Positions 50,435 to 59,858 of a stretch of DNA of 64,000 nt are shown here, piece after piece (position 1 is the stretch's first letter; every line of letters begins with the position of its first letter). A program made the position numbers and the translations under genes. This DNA comes from JAKACA01 sp050744865 (GTDB taxonomy: Bacteria; Actinomycetota; Acidimicrobiia; Acidimicrobiales; Bog-793): contig JBOGHW010000091.1 of the NCBI GenBank assembly GCA_050744865.1, positions 55,640-119,639 on the forward strand. Direction: 5' to 3'. The notes beneath the pieces were generated by a model. The model did not search any database, had not been told where the DNA came from, and saw nothing but the letters and a program-made list of their open reading frames with translations.

Positions 50435-53400
50435 GTGGCAGACCTGGCGAGGCAGGCGCCCGGTGGCTCCGGCTCGCGAGACGGTGGTTCGCCCGAGGCA
50501 CGGCTGGCGTCGGTGCTGGACCTGATCTCGCAGTCGCTCGCCGAGGCCACGGCCAGCTTCGAGTCGACCCTGGAGATGGTCGCCCGCACGACCGTGTCGG
50601 TGATGGGCGGCTCCTGTGTCCTATGGATCACCGACGAGGCTTTGGCTGTGACCTCGGTCGGAGCTGCCTTCGACGGCGACCCAGCTCGGAGCGCCTTGCT
50701 TGGCCGAGCGTTCAAGGACTGGCATCACCCGCTGAGCGAGGGGTTGTTCGCCACCTTGATGGAGGGTCCGAGCCCTATCACCTTGAATCCGATCCAGTGG
50801 GCCGAGCTGGCGGGTTGGGCAGACCCGGGGGCACCCGACTTGCTGGCCGGACTTGGCCCGGCAGCCCTCACGCTTGTGCCACTACAAGCCCGCGGGACGG
50901 TCCCCGGCATCTTGGGGCTGCTTCGGGAGAGCACTGCTATGACCGCCAAGTCCCCCCAGGGCTCCCTCGAGGAGGAGGAGGCCCACTTTCTGCGGCGTCT
51001 CGGCGGCACTGTTGCGCTCGCCATCGACAATGCTCGCCTGCTGCGGTCCGCCGAACGGGAGATTGCCGAGCGGCGACTGGCCGAGGAGGCCCGCAAACTC
51101 GGGGAGGCAACGATCGGCGTGGTGGCCCGGTCTGGCCCGATACTGCTGTTCGCCTGCGACAAGGACGCCAACATCTTGTTGATGGACGGCGGGTTGCTGA
51201 CCCAGTTCCAGCGCCGCCCGGAGTCGTTCGTCAACAAGAATTTCATGACCGTCTTCCGCGACTTCCCTCTCGCCACCGACTTCGCCCACCGTGTCCTCGG
51301 CGGTGAGCACATACGGCGCGCCCCGTTCCCCCTCGGCGCGTACAGCCTGGAGATTTGGGCGACGCCGCTCCGGGCGTCCGACGGCACAGTCAGCGGCTTC
51401 GCCGGCATTGTCGTCGACGCCTCGGCCCGGGTGGCAGCCGAGGCGGCGGTGTTGGAGGCGGCTCGCCGCCAGTCCGCGCTCGTCGAGCACGCCTCGGACA
51501 TGATCATGGTGATGTCACCTGACGCAACGGTGCGTTACGTCAATCCGGCCGTGCAGCGCATTCTGGGCTACGCGTGGCAGGCGGGCGACGTCATCGACAT
51601 TTTCTCCCTCATACATCCCGACGACAGGGAGCGCTGTCGGCAGGCCGTCCGGACGGCTTTGCGGACGCCTGGCCCGCAGGAGCCCGTCGACTGGAGGGTC
51701 ATGAATGCCGACGGCTCGGTGCGGCATGTCCAGTCGATCGGCAACAACTTGATGGACGACCCGGCCGTCGCGGGCTTCGTCATCACGCTCCGCGACATGA
51801 CAGAGGAGCACCGTGCCGGCGAGCGGTACAGGGCCCACGCCGAGCGGCAGGCAGCGCTCGCCGACCTTGGCCGTTGGGCGCTCGTCGGCCTCGAGTACGG
51901 CGACCTCGTCGCCGACGCTGTCAAAGTTCTCACCGAGCAGGTCTCGGCCGACATCGTGCACGTCTTCGACGCGCTACCGGATGCGGACTTCATCACCCTG
52001 GCGGCCAGCCGCGGCCAGGTAGTTACCGACAACGAGCTGTTCTCCGCCGAGCCGACGTCGTCGCCCGCCAGCTTCGCACTCATGACCCAGCAGACGGTCA
52101 CTTGCGACGACCTCGCCGAGGAGCAACGTTTCGACGTGCCTGATCTTTGGACCCGCGCCGGCTGCGTCACCCTGGTCGAGGAGCCGATCCCCGGCCAGGA
52201 CCAGCCCGTCGGCGTCCTCGGGGTGGGGCGCCGGGAGGCGAGCCCGTTCACTGCCGAGGATGTCAGCTTCGTGACGGGCGTTGCGAACGTGCTGGCGGCC
52301 GCCAGCGCCCGCAACAGGGCCGAGCAGCTGATCCGCGAGCAGGCTCTGCAGGATCCGCTGACGGGTCTTCCCAACCGCATCATGCTCACCGACCAGGGCA
52401 GCGGCTGGCGGTCGCCAGACGGTCGGGATGTACAGCGCGCCAGCTCGGAGCGCACGGTCTTCGTGCTGGACATCGACCGCTTCAAGGAGATCAACGACAC
52501 GCTGGGCCACCAGACAGGAGACGTCGTGCTCGTCGAAGCCGCCCGGCGGCTCCTCCGCGTCGGCGAGCCCATCGAGCTCGTGGCGCGCCTCGGCGGCGAC
52601 GAGTTTGCCCTGGTTGCCCGCGCCGGCAGGAACGACGACGATCGCCTGACTGCGCGCGTCGAAGAAGACAAGCTGGCAGCTCGCATCCTCGCCTCACTCG
52701 GCGAAGCCCTCGACGTGGGCGGTGTCAACCTTCGCCTGCGCGCCTCGATCGGTATCGCCTCGGCCGATGTCGATCGCGACGGCCTACCGCTGCAGGTACC
52801 TGCCCTGCTCCGGCGCGCCGAGGCGGCGATGTACCAGGCCAAGGCCGAGCACCAGGGCGTCAGGCGCTACAGCGACGACCTGGAGCGCTCCAGCTTGTCC
52901 AGGCTCGCCCTTGCGAGCGAGCTAGCCGAGGCGATCGACTCCGATCAGCTCGAGCTCGACTACCAACCACAAGTGAGCTGCCCGGGGGGGGTGATCACCG
53001 GAGTCGAGGCTCTGGTGCGCTGGCAGCACCCGACGCGCGGCTTGCTGCTGCCCGACGTCTTCGTCCCGTTGGCCGAGCAGACTGGCATCATCCGCGAGTT
53101 GACAGAGTGGGTGCTGCTACGCGGACTGGCCGAGTGCGCGAGCTGGCACCGCGCCGGACATGCCATCCCCGTGGCCGTCAATCTGTCGGCCGGAACCGTC
53201 CACGACCCTGGCTTGCTCGACCTCGTATTGGCCGCCCTGGCCCGCAACGGTCTCCCACCGTCTGCCATCGAGCTCGAGATCACCGAGAGCGCCGTCATGC
53301 GCGACCCAAAGGGAGCCTTGCGGTCGTTGGAGGCGTTGACTTCGCGCGGGGTGCGTTTCTCTCTGGATGACTTCGGTACCGGATACTCGTCGCTCGGCTA

Positions 53401-53755
53401 CCTGCAGCGGCTGCCGGTGGCGTCGGTCAAGATCGACAAGTCCTTCGTCATGCCACTCGCCAATGCCGAAGACCTGGTGGCGAGCGCAATCGTGCGAGCC
53501 GTGGTCGAGCTCGGGCACAGCTTGACACTCGACGTGATCGCCGAGGGTGTCGAGTCGACGTCTGTGCTTGCCGCCGTAGTGGGGCTCGGCTGCGACGCAG
53601 TGCAGGGCTTCCACGTCGCCATGCCGATGGAGGCCCAGCGCCTGCAACGGTGGATGGCCGAGCACGACCCGGCGGCGTTCGCGCGCCAAGCCGGCCCGCC
53701 GCGCCACCCCGGCGAGCGGCGTGGGACCGAAGAGGCCCCGTCCCTGCCGGGCTAA
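50435..53755 (+). CDS. Multi-sensor diguanylate cyclase/phosphodiesterase (GAF-PAS-PAS-GAF-GGDEF-EAL)
   Basis: A 1106-residue cytoplasmic protein. Order of domains: a GAF-like module (about 20-200), a PAS-like module (about 220-335), a clear PAS domain (HASDMIMVMSPDATVRYVN, 345-460), a second GAF (470-615), GGDEF (630-800) and EAL (815-1070). The GGDEF motif is intact at 720-724 (LGGDEF), with DIDRFKEINDTLGHQTGDV before it. The EAL motif is intact at 858-860 (GVEALVRWQHP), with DDFGTGYSSLGYLQRLP later. Both cyclic-di-GMP synthesis and breakdown are possible. No transmembrane helix is visible. GTG at 50435 is chosen for the AAGGGGG sequence 8 bp upstream; GTG at 50417 is possible. Its end overlaps the end of the next gene by 4 bp. 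Confidence 0.92.
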   Translation: MADLARQAPGGSGSRDGGSPEARLASVLDLISQSLAEATASFESTLEMVARTTVSVMGGSCVLWITDEALAVTSVGAAFDGDPARSALLGRAFKDWHHPLSEGLFATLMEGPSPITLNPIQWAELAGWADPGAPDLLAGLGPAALTLVPLQARGTVPGILGLLRESTAMTAKSPQGSLEEEEAHFLRRLGGTVALAIDNARLLRSAEREIAERRLAEEARKLGEATIGVVARSGPILLFACDKDANILLMDGGLLTQFQRRPESFVNKNFMTVFRDFPLATDFAHRVLGGEHIRRAPFPLGAYSLEIWATPLRASDGTVSGFAGIVVDASARVAAEAAVLEAARRQSALVEHASDMIMVMSPDATVRYVNPAVQRILGYAWQAGDVIDIFSLIHPDDRERCRQAVRTALRTPGPQEPVDWRVMNADGSVRHVQSIGNNLMDDPAVAGFVITLRDMTEEHRAGERYRAHAERQAALADLGRWALVGLEYGDLVADAVKVLTEQVSADIVHVFDALPDADFITLAASRGQVVTDNELFSAEPTSSPASFALMTQQTVTCDDLAEEQRFDVPDLWTRAGCVTLVEEPIPGQDQPVGVLGVGRREASPFTAEDVSFVTGVANVLAAASARNRAEQLIREQALQDPLTGLPNRIMLTDQGSGWRSPDGRDVQRASSERTVFVLDIDRFKEINDTLGHQTGDVVLVEAARRLLRVGEPIELVARLGGDEFALVARAGRNDDDRLTARVEEDKLAARILASLGEALDVGGVNLRLRASIGIASADVDRDGLPLQVPALLRRAEAAMYQAKAEHQGVRRYSDDLERSSLSRLALASELAEAIDSDQLELDYQPQVSCPGGVITGVEALVRWQHPTRGLLLPDVFVPLAEQTGIIRELTEWVLLRGLAECASWHRAGHAIPVAVNLSAGTVHDPGLLDLVLAALARNGLPPSAIELEITESAVMRDPKGALRSLEALTSRGVRFSLDDFGTGYSSLGYLQRLPVASVKIDKSFVMPLANAEDLVASAIVRAVVELGHSLTLDVIAEGVESTSVLAAVVGLGCDAVQGFHVAMPMEAQRLQRWMAEHDPAAFARQAGPPRHPGERRGTEEAPSLPG

Positions 53756-55629
53756 CCGGCTGAGCCGCCGAGCGTCCGGGCGCGGGTACTGGCGGCCGCG
53801 GCGGCGGCCGCATTGCCTTCGGCGCGGTACACAACGGCAAGGTCCTGCCAAGCCGAGGGGCTCGACTTGTCGATTGCCGCCGACTGGCTCAAGAGCTTGA
53901 TCGCCAACGGGTAGTCGCTCTGCTCGCCCTCAACCACCCCCCAGCTCAGCAGGACCTGTGGGTCGTCAGGATCGAGGCGCGACGTCCGGGCCAGCAACCG
54001 TTCGGCGCCGGCGAGATCGCCGGACAGCGCCTCGACCGTGCTGAGGTCCTCGAGCGCCTCGACCGAGTCCGGGTAGTCAGCCAGCTCGGAACGGGCCGCT
54101 GGGCCCGCCCGGCGCAGCGCTGCCTGCAAGGCGGTCGAGCCCTGGGCGCCAGTGGCGGCATCGGCCTCGGCGGCCACTACGAAGGCGTGGGCTTCGGTCT
54201 CGGTGATCTCGCCGTCCCACGGGCGCAGGTCACCTGCGGCGGCGAAGTCGCCGGCGGCTCGCCCGTAGTCCTGCTGGGAGACCGCCACGATCCCGGCGCG
54301 CAGCGGGATCTCCGCGATGGCCGCCAAGCCGAGGATGACGCACAGCAGTCCCGCCCCGGCCACCGTCGCTCCTCGCGTGAGCCGGCCCAAACCGTCCTTG
54401 GCTACGGCAGGTGCCGGTACCGCCACGAGCGCACCACAGAAAAAGGCCGCCAGCGGCGTCGTGCCCGGCGAGGTGAGGTGGAACAGCAGAGCCACGCCGT
54501 ACCCGACGGCGCCGGCCAGAATCCCGGCGAAGGCCGCCGTCTCCCCCTCTGTCGTCTGGCACCTCGCGGTGCGCCGGCCGCGCCGGACCACCTCCGCCGC
54601 CAAGGCGCAGGCAAGAAACGCCAGCGGTACGCCCCCCGCGGCGGCTGCCTGCAGCACCCAGTCATGCGGGCTGTCCGGCGGGTTGGCCGGCCCGATCTCG
54701 GTTTGCCACTTCAAGTCGTGATCGGCCGGGATGGCGTCGAGGAAGCCGTTCGGTCCCACGCCGAGCAGCGGGTGGGCGGCGACGAGATGGAGCGTCTCCT
54801 GCCAGAGCAAGGTCCGCCCTGAGACCGTGCTGCCGGCCAGTGGGCTTGCTCCGACGACGCGGTCGCGGGTGGCCGGCACGGCGAAGGTGAACGCTGCCAG
54901 GACCACCAGGCCGCCGGCGACGACCAAGCGAACTTTGGGTGAAGAGGCCAGCACGCCAAGCACGACCAAGGCTGCGACAGCCCCGACCAGGGCGCCGCGA
55001 GAGGCGGAAAGGACAACGACGGCCAAGCTGGCGCCGGCACCGACCACGCTCCAGGCGTCACGCACTCTCACCGCCACCGAAACAAAGAGCCCGAAGCACA
55101 GCACGCCGTAAGCACCCTCGTCGCTGGCGTTGCCGAGCAGCGACCCTGGCCTTGCCACGTCCGAGGACAGCGGGCGCAGGCCGAAGGACTCCAGCACGGC
55201 CTCGATGGCGACGGCAACCACAGCCAGAGCGAGCCACTTCAACCACCAGGGCATGGCATGCCTACTCCGCCCCGGCCCGAGAAGCCAGGCGCCCGCCGCC
55301 GCTGAGCCGATGTAGACAGGGAGTACGAAGACGCCCTCGTAGCGGGGCGCCCGCCCCACCAGCGCCGCCACGGGAGCCACGCTGAAGACGGCGGCCAGCA
55401 CGAGCAGGACGGCACCGCCAACGAGCCCACCCACAACAGGGCGCGGGAGGCGACCCCGTCTCTGGCAGGCTGCAGCCAACGCGATCACCAGAGCCATGAC
55501 GGCCACCTTGGGGAACACGAAGCGGTCCAGGGCCCCGGGCAGGAACACGACAGGCGACAGAGCCACGCCGATGAGCGCCCAGTGCTCCCGCCGGGCGATC
55601 GGGGCGGGGCGCTCTTGACTCGTGGGCAC
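53752..55629 (-). CDS. O-antigen ligase-like membrane protein with TPR-type C-terminus
   Basis: About 625 residues with roughly ten transmembrane helices in the first 430, matching the O-antigen ligase / WzyC family (PF04932 type). The family's periplasmic loop is visible as SGRTLLWQETLHLVAAHPLL followed by GVGPNGFLDAIP and SPHDWVLQAAAAGG. After residue 470 the sequence becomes helical repeats: LEDLSTVEALSGDLAGAERL, RLDPDDPQVLLSWGVVEGEQ and AWQDLAVVYRAEGNAAAAA, which look like TPRs. Such proteins polymerise or ligate cell-surface glycans. GTG at 55629 is used; an ATG at 55758 would add a low-complexity Arg/Ala stretch. No other glycan gene is nearby. Confidence 0.8.
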   Translation of the reverse strand: MPTSQERPAPIARREHWALIGVALSPVVFLPGALDRFVFPKVAVMALVIALAAACQRRGRLPRPVVGGLVGGAVLLVLAAVFSVAPVAALVGRAPRYEGVFVLPVYIGSAAAGAWLLGPGRSRHAMPWWLKWLALAVVAVAIEAVLESFGLRPLSSDVARPGSLLGNASDEGAYGVLCFGLFVSVAVRVRDAWSVVGAGASLAVVVLSASRGALVGAVAALVVLGVLASSPKVRLVVAGGLVVLAAFTFAVPATRDRVVGASPLAGSTVSGRTLLWQETLHLVAAHPLLGVGPNGFLDAIPADHDLKWQTEIGPANPPDSPHDWVLQAAAAGGVPLAFLACALAAEVVRRGRRTARCQTTEGETAAFAGILAGAVGYGVALLFHLTSPGTTPLAAFFCGALVAVPAPAVAKDGLGRLTRGATVAGAGLLCVILGLAAIAEIPLRAGIVAVSQQDYGRAAGDFAAAGDLRPWDGEITETEAHAFVVAAEADAATGAQGSTALQAALRRAGPAARSELADYPDSVEALEDLSTVEALSGDLAGAERLLARTSRLDPDDPQVLLSWGVVEGEQSDYPLAIKLLSQSAAIDKSSPSAWQDLAVVYRAEGNAAAAAAASTRARTLGGSAG

Positions 55630-55822
55630 GTCACATTCTCGCCTGCGGCGCCGACCGGCTGCTGCAGCACCGAAAGCCGTGCCTGCGAAAGCACCGGGTG
55701 ACGGGGCGCCCTCCTCGGGCAATGAGCGTCCACTCGAAATCGGACGTTGTTCAAGCATTTGCCGTCAGTGGAAGTTACTATCGGGCCACGCAACAGCACC
55801 ACGTCCCGATCGGAGGCTCTTC

Positions 55823-57910
55823 ATGAGCACGGTTCCCGACGCCTGGGGCATCGCAAGCGAGAACCAGGCCTCGTCTGTAACAGAGACAGCCAGCCTGTCC
55901 GGCGCATCCGGGCAGCTGACTTCGAGCGGCAAGGTTGCCAGACGGAGACGTTCACTCGCCCGCCTCCTCCTACCGGTCATCGCCGTGGCCGGTGTCGTCG
56001 TGGCGGTCGACCCGGCAGGTGCGTCGACGAACGGCAGGCAGGAAGTGGTGCCGCGTGCCGGAGTGGCGGTCGTCAGTGGCAAGAGCGCCCTGTACAGCAG
56101 CTACGACGTGTCGAGTGCCTCGCCCGCCGGGGCAATAGCCACGCTTATGCAACGGGGAGGTAGCGGACAGGCATATGCAACTTCAGCTGTCTACTTCCTG
56201 CCGGCGGGAAAGACCTCGCTCGAGACGCTCAAGCCTTCACTGCTGGCGGGTGACGTCCAACTCGGCAGCGGACTGATCTCCGGCGAGATGATCGTGGTGG
56301 GCGAGGGCGCCGTCAACGGCGGAGATGCGGGCTTCTGGTGGTACGACGTGTCCACTAAGAAGTCGGGCAACGTCAGCGGGCCCGCCAACTACTACCTCTG
56401 GGATGCGGCTCCGGGCGGGGCCGTCTTCGCTGACAACGGGTCGACGACCTCGCTCTTGTACGAGGACGCCCTTACGGGGAAGGCCATCAAGCTCGGTAGC
56501 TACGCCGGCCTGTCAAACGTGACGAGCGCGGCAAACGGAGTGGTAATAACAGACTCGGGCGGCCTCGAGTACGTGTCTTACTCGCCGGTGAAAGCCACTG
56601 TGTTCAGTAAGGTCCCGGGCCTGTGCCAGAGCACCACGACCGACGCCGTCGGCTGCTCGGTGGGCGACGACGTCGTGCGCTACTCGCTCCCGAGCGGCAA
56701 GGTGGTGACTACCACCAAGCTGAAGGCCGCGCCGCAGTCGGTCCTGGTCACGCCTGACGCCACGTCCTGGATCTCCTGCACTCCCACGGGTTGCACGCTC
56801 GCCCGCATCCCTGCCGCGGGCGGCGCCACCACGACCATCACCCTGCCGTCGGTGTACGGCGGCTCGGGTGGGGTCCAGGCGATCAGCGACAGCTACGTCT
56901 GGGGGCAGCTCGGGAACGACTCCCCCGCCGTCGGGATCTTCGAGATGTCAGACGCCTCCAAGACAGCGACCCATGTCGTCGGAGCCACCCGATCCCCTGT
57001 CGCCGTGGCGAGCCTGGCAGTGACGGGTAGCACTCTCTACTACCTGGACAATTCCGTGCCTACGCTCGCTGTCTGGAGCCGTCCCCTTTCGGGCACGACG
57101 ACAGTGACCCTAGGCAAAGCGACAGAGCAGGCAACCGACGGATACGTCTACACCGACGCTACGACCTACAGCCTGAGCCTGGCGGCGTCTGGCACCGAGG
57201 TGGTCCACGACGACTACCAGCCACAACCGAACACTTACCCGCTCAGTACCTACTTGCAGAACGGTTCGAAGTCGACCGAAGTATCGGCGCGACGGGACTA
57301 CTTCAGCTACGACAGCGTGCTGGCTCTGTCCGGCAACTTCGTGCTCTTCACGGGCATCAGCGGAACCGAGCTCTACGACCTGGCAACGGCCAAGACGACG
57401 GCCTTGCCGAGCGAAAAGAGCTACGGGCTCGGAGGCAACGAGCTTGCTTGGGTCACTCAGACGGGTGCCGTTTTCGAGGAGGCCGCCGGCACCACGGCCA
57501 GCAAGCAGGTCGCTCCGGCGCTCACCGGCGGAGCGCTGCTGACCGAGGTCCTGGGGCTGGCGGTCGACGGGCCGGGCGACCTTGCCTGGAGCTACGTGGT
57601 GTGCCCGAAAAGCACCTGCAGTACGCAGTCGGTCAAGGCCGCCTACATGGACACGGCTGTCTCACCAGGATGGGTGGCGTTTCGGCACCCAGCGGCCGTG
57701 ACGGCCTCGCTCGTGATCTCAGGCAACGAGGTTGGCTGGGTCGACGCTCCGCTCAACGAGACGAGCGGCGATGCGTACACGATGGACATGGCCGCCTCCT
57801 CCCCGAGTGTGACCCTGCTCGCCAAGAACGCCTCGGACCTGTCGATCAGCTCTGACTACGCCGCCTGGATCAATGCGACGTCTCAGCTGGCGTACGTGGC
57901 GCACTTCTGA
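55823..57910 (+). CDS. Secreted or anchored protein, probable beta-propeller
   Basis: A 695-residue protein. After 39 hydrophilic residues there is RRRRSLARLLLPVIAVAGVV, a signal or anchor segment ending with DPAGAS near residue 68. The rest is Gly/Ser/Thr/Val-rich with short repeated strand patterns of the kind SGxxxxY and LYxLDxxxxxLxxW (examples GSTLYYLDNSVPTLAVW, SGTELYDLATAKTTALPSE). This suggests a propeller of six to eight blades; two Cys pairs (near 270-285 and 312-318) may form disulfides. The long N-terminus before the hydrophobic segment makes a type II anchor as likely as cleavage. ATG at 55823 has CGGAGG upstream. Function unknown; divergent from the ligase-like gene. Confidence 0.65.
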   Translation: MSTVPDAWGIASENQASSVTETASLSGASGQLTSSGKVARRRRSLARLLLPVIAVAGVVVAVDPAGASTNGRQEVVPRAGVAVVSGKSALYSSYDVSSASPAGAIATLMQRGGSGQAYATSAVYFLPAGKTSLETLKPSLLAGDVQLGSGLISGEMIVVGEGAVNGGDAGFWWYDVSTKKSGNVSGPANYYLWDAAPGGAVFADNGSTTSLLYEDALTGKAIKLGSYAGLSNVTSAANGVVITDSGGLEYVSYSPVKATVFSKVPGLCQSTTTDAVGCSVGDDVVRYSLPSGKVVTTTKLKAAPQSVLVTPDATSWISCTPTGCTLARIPAAGGATTTITLPSVYGGSGGVQAISDSYVWGQLGNDSPAVGIFEMSDASKTATHVVGATRSPVAVASLAVTGSTLYYLDNSVPTLAVWSRPLSGTTTVTLGKATEQATDGYVYTDATTYSLSLAASGTEVVHDDYQPQPNTYPLSTYLQNGSKSTEVSARRDYFSYDSVLALSGNFVLFTGISGTELYDLATAKTTALPSEKSYGLGGNELAWVTQTGAVFEEAAGTTASKQVAPALTGGALLTEVLGLAVDGPGDLAWSYVVCPKSTCSTQSVKAAYMDTAVSPGWVAFRHPAAVTASLVISGNEVGWVDAPLNETSGDAYTMDMAASSPSVTLLAKNASDLSISSDYAAWINATSQLAYVAHF

Positions 57911-57952
57911 CCCGGCGCACATCTGACCCGGCGCACCTGACCCGGCGCCGGG
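57909..57952. repeat. Short repeats ending in a perfect GC palindrome
   Basis: Directly at the stop codon the unit CTGACCCGGCGCAC is repeated (the first copy includes the TGA), with the third copy running into CCCGGCGCCGGG, a perfect 12-bp palindrome at 57941-57952. The palindrome could form a tractless terminator hairpin for the upstream gene. Confidence 0.6.
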
Positions 57953-57975
57953 TTCCGGAGCTCGGCCCCTCGGAG

Positions 57976-58178
57976 GCACCGGCCCGGGACTTGTGGACGG
58001 TTGGCACCGGCCCGACCCGAGCAAATGCCCGCGGGTGGGACCGGCCCGGGACTTGTGGACGGTTGGCACCGGCCCGACCCGAGCAAATGCCCGCGAGTGG
58101 GACCGGCCCGGGACTTGTGGACGGTTAGGCCCGGCCCGACCCGAGCAAATGCCCGCGAGTGGGACCGGCCCGGGACTA
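57976..58178. repeat. 62-bp tandem repeat, about 3.3 copies
   Basis: The phrase ACTTGTGGACGGTT recurs at 57989, 58051 and 58113, and the same period places a fourth, truncated start at 58175, giving an exact 62-bp spacing. Each unit also contains CCCGACCCGAGCAAATGCCC and two copies of ACCGGCCC. Copies differ at only a few bases. Since 62 is not a multiple of three, coding is unlikely although open frames cross it. It lies between two genes that converge here (the secreted protein and gltD). There are no spacers, so it is not CRISPR. Confidence 0.9.
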
Positions 58179-58193
58179 CCAGGCCGGTCCGCC

Positions 58194-59858
58194 CTAACCA
58201 AGGGCGAGCTGGCCGGAAACGATCGGTTGGGGTAGCGACGTCGTTCCCATGAGGTAGCGGTCCACTGCGGCGGCAGCCGAGCGCCCCTCGGCGATGGCCC
58301 AGACGACGAGGCTCTGCCCGCGGGTCATGTCGCCACAGGAAAACACGCCCGCAGCACTCGTCTGGAAGTCTGCGCCGACGGCGACGTTGCCGCGCCGATC
58401 TAAGTCAAGAGCCAGCTCGGCGACCACCCCAGTCCTCTCGGGCCCGACGAAGCCCATCGCCAGCAACACGAGATCTGCCTCGATCTCGCGCTCGGTACCC
58501 GGTACGGGCACGAACTGGATCCGCCCACCGACGAACTGCTGCACGACCTCTTGCAGGCGCACAGCCCGCACGCGCTTACCGCCCCCGGCAGCACGCCTGC
58601 CGACTCCCTGCCCACCGCCGACACCGCCAGCACCCCCGACAAGCTCACCCCCGCCAGCACCACCGCCAAGCTCACCACCGCCAGCACCACCGACAAGCTC
58701 ACCCCCGACAAGCTCACCACCGACTAGCTCGCCAGCGACGAGCTCGACGGTCGCCACGCCGAAGACCCTTTCGCCGCCCTCCTCGTGTGCCGAGGACGTG
58801 CGCATGATGACCGGCCAAGTGGGCCACGGGTTGTCGCCGGCCCGGCTCGCCGGCGGTTCGGGCATGATCTCGAGCTGGCACACCGAGGCAGCGCCTTGGC
58901 GGTGAGCCGTCCCGAGACAGTCGGCGCCAGTGTCACCGCCGCCAATGATGACGACGTGCTTGCCTGTCGCCGTGATCGGCGTCGCCACCAGCGAGCCCTC
59001 GCAGACCTGGTTGGAAGGTTTCAGGTACTCCATGGCCAAGTGCACGCCCGCCAGGTCGCGACCCGGCACGCTCAGGTCGCGCGGGGCGGTGGCCCCGCCC
59101 GCCAGCACTACGGCGTCGAAGCGTCCAAAGAGGCTCTGCGCGGCTATGTAGGAACAACCCGGCGCCTGCGCGCCGTTAACTCCCGCCTCGACCGGCCGGC
59201 CTCCCGGTGGCACACCCACCGATACGCCTGTAAGGAAGACCGTTCCCTCGGCATGCATCTGGTTGAGGCGGCGATCAAGGACCGACTTCTCCATCTTGAA
59301 CTCCGGTATCCCGTAGCGCAGCAATCCACCGGGCCGCTCGGCTCGCTCGAAGACAGAGACGTCATGGCCGGCGCGGGTCAGCTGCTGCGCCGCAGCCAAC
59401 CCGGCAGGCCCTGAGCCCACCACTGCGACCCGCTTCCCGGTGCGACGCTCGACGACGTGGGGTCGCATGCGGGAAGCCGACCACTCGGCTATCTCGAGCT
59501 CCACGTGCTTGATCGAGACCGGATCGGAATTGATCCCGAGCACGCAGGAGCCCTCGCACGGAGCGGGGCAGAGCCTGCCGGTGAACTCGGGGAAGTTGTT
59601 GGTGCCCTCGAGGCGGGTCGCCGCCTCGTCAAGACGACCGCGGTAGACGAGGTCGTTCCACTCCGGGATGAGGTTGCCGAGCGGGCAGCCCTCGTGACAG
59701 AAAGGGATCCCGCAGTCCATGCACCTGGACGCCTGCTCGCTCGCCAGTTCCGGGGGCGATGGCTCGTACACCTCGCGCCAGTCGCGCAGCCGCACGGCGA
59801 CAGGACGACGGGTCGGCCCTTGCCGTGCCTTCAGCAAGAAGGCCTTCGGGTCACCCAC
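58194..59858 (-). CDS. gltD: Glutamate synthase small subunit GltD, with a Gly-rich insertion
   Basis: A 554-residue NADPH-linked flavoprotein that passes electrons to GltB. The N-terminus has four cluster cysteines C46, C49, C54 and C58 (CMDCGIPFCHEGC) and FTGRLCPAPCEGSCVLG. The FAD motif is VAVVGSGPAGLAAAQQL and the NADPH motif VVIIGGGDTGADCLGTA; the end GVFSCGDMTRGQSLVVWAI is typical. Usual GltD is about 480-500 residues; the extra length comes from a repeat-rich stretch of about 50 residues near 370-425. GTG at 59858 overlaps the gltB stop by 8 bp, so the two subunits are co-translated. Confidence 0.93.
   Translation of the reverse strand: MGDPKAFLLKARQGPTRRPVAVRLRDWREVYEPSPPELASEQASRCMDCGIPFCHEGCPLGNLIPEWNDLVYRGRLDEAATRLEGTNNFPEFTGRLCPAPCEGSCVLGINSDPVSIKHVELEIAEWSASRMRPHVVERRTGKRVAVVGSGPAGLAAAQQLTRAGHDVSVFERAERPGGLLRYGIPEFKMEKSVLDRRLNQMHAEGTVFLTGVSVGVPPGGRPVEAGVNGAQAPGCSYIAAQSLFGRFDAVVLAGGATAPRDLSVPGRDLAGVHLAMEYLKPSNQVCEGSLVATPITATGKHVVIIGGGDTGADCLGTAHRQGAASVCQLEIMPEPPASRAGDNPWPTWPVIMRTSSAHEEGGERVFGVATVELVAGELVGGELVGGELVGGAGGGELGGGAGGGELVGGAGGVGGGQGVGRRAAGGGKRVRAVRLQEVVQQFVGGRIQFVPVPGTEREIEADLVLLAMGFVGPERTGVVAELALDLDRRGNVAVGADFQTSAAGVFSCGDMTRGQSLVVWAIAEGRSAAAAVDRYLMGTTSLPQPIVSGQLALG
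58580..58745 (-). repeat. In-frame Gly/Glu/Leu/Val repeat inside gltD
   Basis: Short units coding for GELVG and GGAGG alternate here, built from repeated GGTGAGCTTGTCGG-like and GGTGCTGGCGG-like DNA on the minus strand. It sits between ERVFGVATVELV and KRVRAVRLQEV, which are adjacent in ordinary GltD. It is probably a surface loop expanded by slippage. Confidence 0.85.

Noticed and set aside
57976..58178. CRISPR array
   Set aside because: Units are contiguous with no unique spacers and no cas genes nearby.
57719..58201. Open frame crossing the 62-bp repeat
   Set aside because: The period is not a multiple of three, so repeat copies are read in different frames; composition is Pro/Arg/Ser noise.
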